DNA of 23,989 bases. Origin: Planctomycetota bacterium (lineage in GTDB: Bacteria > Planctomycetota > Planctomycetia > Pirellulales > Thermoguttaceae). Of the stretch, positions 21,424 to 23,989 are shown piece after piece. The position numbers were made by a program, and so were the translations under genes. The DNA lies in contig JAHIKV010000271.1 of the NCBI GenBank assembly GCA_018897395.1, positions 1 through 23,989 of the forward strand, in the 5' to 3' direction. How positions within the stretch are numbered: position 1 is the first letter of the stretch; each line of letters begins with the position of its first letter. Below the pieces are notes generated by a model. It made no database searches. It had not been told where the DNA came from and saw only the letters and a program-made list of their open reading frames with translations.

Positions 21424-23746
21424 ATGAAAGACAGATCTGCCCCACCGCTTCTGGTCCTGGTTTTCGTCGTCCTGGCCGCGGGCATCGTCGCGGCAGGCTA
21501 CCTTCTCTACCGCAGCCGGCAAGACCGTTACCGAACGGAGGTAGAACGCACACTTACCGCCGTCGCCGATCTGAAGGCCGGCGAACTCTCGGCGTGGAGG
21601 AAGGACCGTTTGGCGGAAGCCGGCGTCTTTTATAAGAACAACGCCTTCTCGGCTCTGGTGCGGCGCTCGATCGAGCGGCCGCAAGACTTGCCTCTGCAAG
21701 AGGAGCTTCGGACCTGGATCGGCCGCGTCGAGGCGAGCGATCGCTATGACCGAGTGGCTTTGCTCGACGCCGCGGGCGACAGGTGGATGTCGGTTCCCGA
21801 CGCGGAGGAGCCGCTCTCTTCCGTCACCACTGAGAAGGCCCGTGAAATCCTGCGTTCGGGGCAACTGACATTCGTTGACTTCTATCGGAATGAGTACACC
21901 CGGAAGGTTTACCTCCGCATATTCGTTCCGATTCTCGACGGGCAGGCGGGCGGGCGACCGCTCGGCGTGCTGATGTTGAGGATTGACCCCGAGGTGTACC
22001 TCTACCCCTTCATCCAACGTTGGCCGACGCCCAGCGAGACGGCCGAAACCCTGCTGATCCGCCGGGAAGGAAACGAAGCCGTCTTCCTGAACGAACTCAA
22101 GTTTCAGAAGAATACGGCCCTTACGCTGCACGAGTCCCTTGACGACACGGACCTTCCCGTAGTGCGGGCGGTCCTGGGGCAGGAAGGGATTATGGAAGGC
22201 GTTGACTACCGGGGCGTACACGTGCTGGCGGCCGTGCGCGCCGTACACGATTCGCCGTGGGTTCTGATGGCCCGCATGGATGCCGCGGAAGTGTACGCGC
22301 CGATGCGCGAGCGGCTTTGGGGAACGGTCCTTTTCGTCGTCGCCCTGCTGTTCGGTGCGGCAGCGGCCGTGGGATTTATCTGGCGGCAGCGGCAGCAGAG
22401 CATCTATCGGGAGAAGTACAATGTCGAACGCGAGTACCGCGCCGTCCTTCTTGACCAGACTGCCGAATTGAAGGCGTCCAACAGGGCGCTGGAGGAGTCC
22501 AAGCGTCTCGCCGAGTGCGCCAACCGCGCCAAGAGCGAGTTCCTGGCCAACATGAGCCACGAAATCCGCACCCCCATGACCGCCATCCTCGGATACGCGG
22601 ACCTCATGGCGGACGAGAACGTCGGACTCGCTACACGAGAGCGCATCGCCGTGATCAAACGTAACGCCCAGCACCTCCTGGGACTGATCGACGATATCCT
22701 CGACCTCTCGAAGATCGAGGCCGGAAAGCTCCAGATCGAGCCGGCCCGCTGCTCGCCGGTCCAACTGCTGGCCGAAGTAGTTTCCCTGATGCGCCCTCAA
22801 GCCGCAGCGAAGCAACTCAAGCTGAATACGGAACTGGCCGGCCCCCTGCCCGAAACCGTGCTCACCGATCCCTTGCGCCTGCGCCAAGTGCTGGTCAACC
22901 TGGTGGGCAACGCGATCAAGTTCACCGACCAAGGCGAAGTCCGCGTCACCGTCCGGCTGATATCCGGACTTGGCAAGGGGACAGTCCCATTTTCGTCGGA
23001 CGAAAATCGTGACAGTCCCCCAGCTATTCCTCCGCGCCTATGCTTTGACGTGACCGACACGGGCATCGGCATGAACGAAGAGCAAGTCGAGAAACTATTC
23101 CAACCCTTCAGCCAGGTGGACAACTCGTCCACGCGGAAGTTCGGCGGCGCGGGACTGGGACTGGCGCTCAGCAAGCACCTGGTTGAGGCCCTGGGGGGAA
23201 GCATCGAGGTGCGTTCCGAGCCGGGAAAGGGCAGCGCCTTTATTGTGATGATCGACCCAGGGCCGCTGGACGGAATGCACACGTCCCCCCCCCGAGGGGG
23301 TGGTGAAGCCGGCCGGCGCGGGCAAGACCGCGCTGCACGGCCGGATACTCCTAGTCGAGGATGGGCTGGACAATCAGCGGTTGATCAGCCTGTTGCTGAG
23401 GAAGGCCGGCGCCCAGGTGACGGCGGTCGAGGACGGCCAGGCCGCCATCGAGGCCGCCCTGGCCGCGCGCGAGGCGGGCAAACCCTTCGACGTGATGCTG
23501 ATGGACATGCAGATGCCGGTGCTGGACGGCTACGAGGCCACGCGGCAACTCCGGTCGAGGGGTTATCGTGGCCCGATCATCGCCCTGACGGCCCATGCCA
23601 TGAGCCAGGATCGGCAAAAATGCCTGGAGGCCGGCTGCGACGATTACCTGCCCAAGCCCTTCGAGCACCGCGCCCTGCTGGAAACGGTGGCGAGGCACCT
23701 GAAAGCATCCGTTCCGGATTGCCGACGTGACAGTGTCGTTTATTGA
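21424..23746 (+). CDS. Hybrid sensor histidine kinase, REC domain displaced by a frameshift
   Basis: A membrane helix (LLVLVFVVLAAGIVAAGYLL, residues 9-28) is followed by a periplasmic sensor of about 270 residues (Cache-like) and a second helix near 298-320. A short coiled coil, HisKA (NMSHEIRTPM, H379) and HATPase_c (N box NLVGNAIKFTDQGEV, G1 DVTDTGIGM, F/G2 FGGAGLGLAL) come next. The kinase frame runs on without REC to a stop at 23728-23730. The receiver domain is in the +1 frame at 23300-23746: ILLVEDG, phosphoacceptor D in LMDMQMPVLDGYEA, LTAHAM, and PKPF. Removing one C from the C9 run at 23285-23293 joins them exactly (TSPPEGVVKPAGAGK). This is either a sequencing error, a recent mutation or programmed slippage. 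Confidence 0.88.
22977..23020. repeat. GGGGACAG-type hairpin inside the kinase CDS
   Basis: GGGGACAGTCCCATTTTCGTC pairs imperfectly with GACGAAAATCGTGACAGTCC...; the arms are 22977-22997 and 22999-23020. It encodes KGTVPFSSDENRDSPP within the ATPase domain, between the N box and the G1 box, and keeps the frame open. It belongs to the family seen at 5865-5941 and 9163-9237. Confidence 0.85.
23285..23293 (+). other. Run of nine C at the kinase/REC frameshift
   Basis: C9 followed by GAGGGGG. Eight C would place the REC domain in the kinase frame. Long C runs are prone to replication and transcription slippage and to sequencing error. Confidence 0.9.
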
Positions 23747-23750
23747 CTGA

Positions 23751-23940
23751 GTCGAGTAGGGTGCGTCCGCGACGCACCACAAACAAGTCGAGTAGGGTGC
23801 GTCCGCGACGCACCACAAACAAGAACATCGGTGCGTCGCGGAGTCGAGTAGGGTGCGTCCGCGACGCACCACAAACAAGAACATCGGTGCGTCGCGGACG
23901 CACCCTACTGGCTTGCGTTCCCATGCGGGGCATGGGAACG
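23751..23940. repeat. Array of GTGCGTC palindromes downstream of the kinase gene
   Basis: Three near-identical 36-bp units begin at 23751, 23787 and 23843. Each contains GGGTGCGTCCGCGACGCACC, a near-perfect palindrome, and ends ACAAACAA. Inverted partial copies (GGTGCGTCGCGG) follow units 2 and 3. A TTCCCATGCGGGGCATGGGAA palindrome of the 7049-7327 type ends the array at about 23918-23938. The array could stop transcription from the kinase gene. The last 50 bases of the window hold no recognisable gene. Confidence 0.9.
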
Positions 23941-23989
23941 AGAGCGGCTGCCGGCGAGGCTACGCCGCCATCCGCTGCGGCGCCAATTC

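Noticed and set aside
23751..23878. Possible CRISPR array
   Set aside because: The first two 36-bp units abut without spacer and the interval before the third is a partial inverted copy, not unique spacer DNA; no cas genes.

Overview
The window looks like chromosomal DNA of a GC-rich planctomycete of the Pirellulales type. This rests on the gene styles seen: a GAP1-type GTPase-associated protein, small secreted and basic proteins of planctomycetal character, a Gfo/Idh oxidoreductase beside an orphan Tat leader, and an AsmA-like giant. It also rests on the many palindromic and simple-repeat spacers, which are common in assemblies from this group. No rRNA, tRNA, CRISPR array, prophage or complete transposase was found.

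Layout. 1-303: edge fragment of an open frame and a MITE-like palindromic element. 304-1815 (-): NCS1-type nucleobase permease. 2025-3287 (+): family-39-type membrane glycosyltransferase. 3442-6597 (+): AsmA-like protein carrying a perfect hairpin element in frame. 6725-7042 (+): small planctomycetal protein. 7049-7327: tandem palindromes. 7347-8240 (+): dapF. 8447-9151 (+): DUF374 acyltransferase. 9251-10003 (-): SAM methyltransferase. 10258-10398: second, complete copy of the MITE-like element. 10407-12033 (-): two-gene cassette of a coiled-coil protein and a GAP1-N2 protein. 12528-13200 (+): secreted basic protein and small lipoprotein. 13298-15502 (-): URO-D-like protein and Gfo/Idh oxidoreductase. 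15605-16546 (+): orphan Tat leader ORF, a 32-residue basic peptide and a FabZ-like dehydratase. 16597-20278 (-): translationally coupled MazG-like, membrane protein and ABC ATPase operon. 20418-21239 (-): membrane-anchored protein-isoaspartate methyltransferase. 21424-23746 (+): hybrid histidine kinase split by a frameshift at a run of nine C.

The most unusual aspect is how repeats and genes interact. Inverted simple repeats (TAGTGGA-, GGAGAGT- and GCAAAAT-type) and a GGGGACAG-type hairpin sit at gene borders and also inside coding frames. One protein gains its predicted signal-peptide core from one inverted simple repeat and its C-terminal tail from another. ATGA start/stop overlaps at both of its ends argue that these readings are real. 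Two further proteins carry the GGGGACAG hairpin in frame.

Cell-envelope functions dominate: the glycosyltransferase, AsmA-like protein, DUF374 acyltransferase, dapF, FabZ-like dehydratase and ABC exporter parts. A GTPase-linked conflict/regulatory cassette and a sensor kinase add signalling. Family names are assigned from motif recognition by eye; no database search was run.
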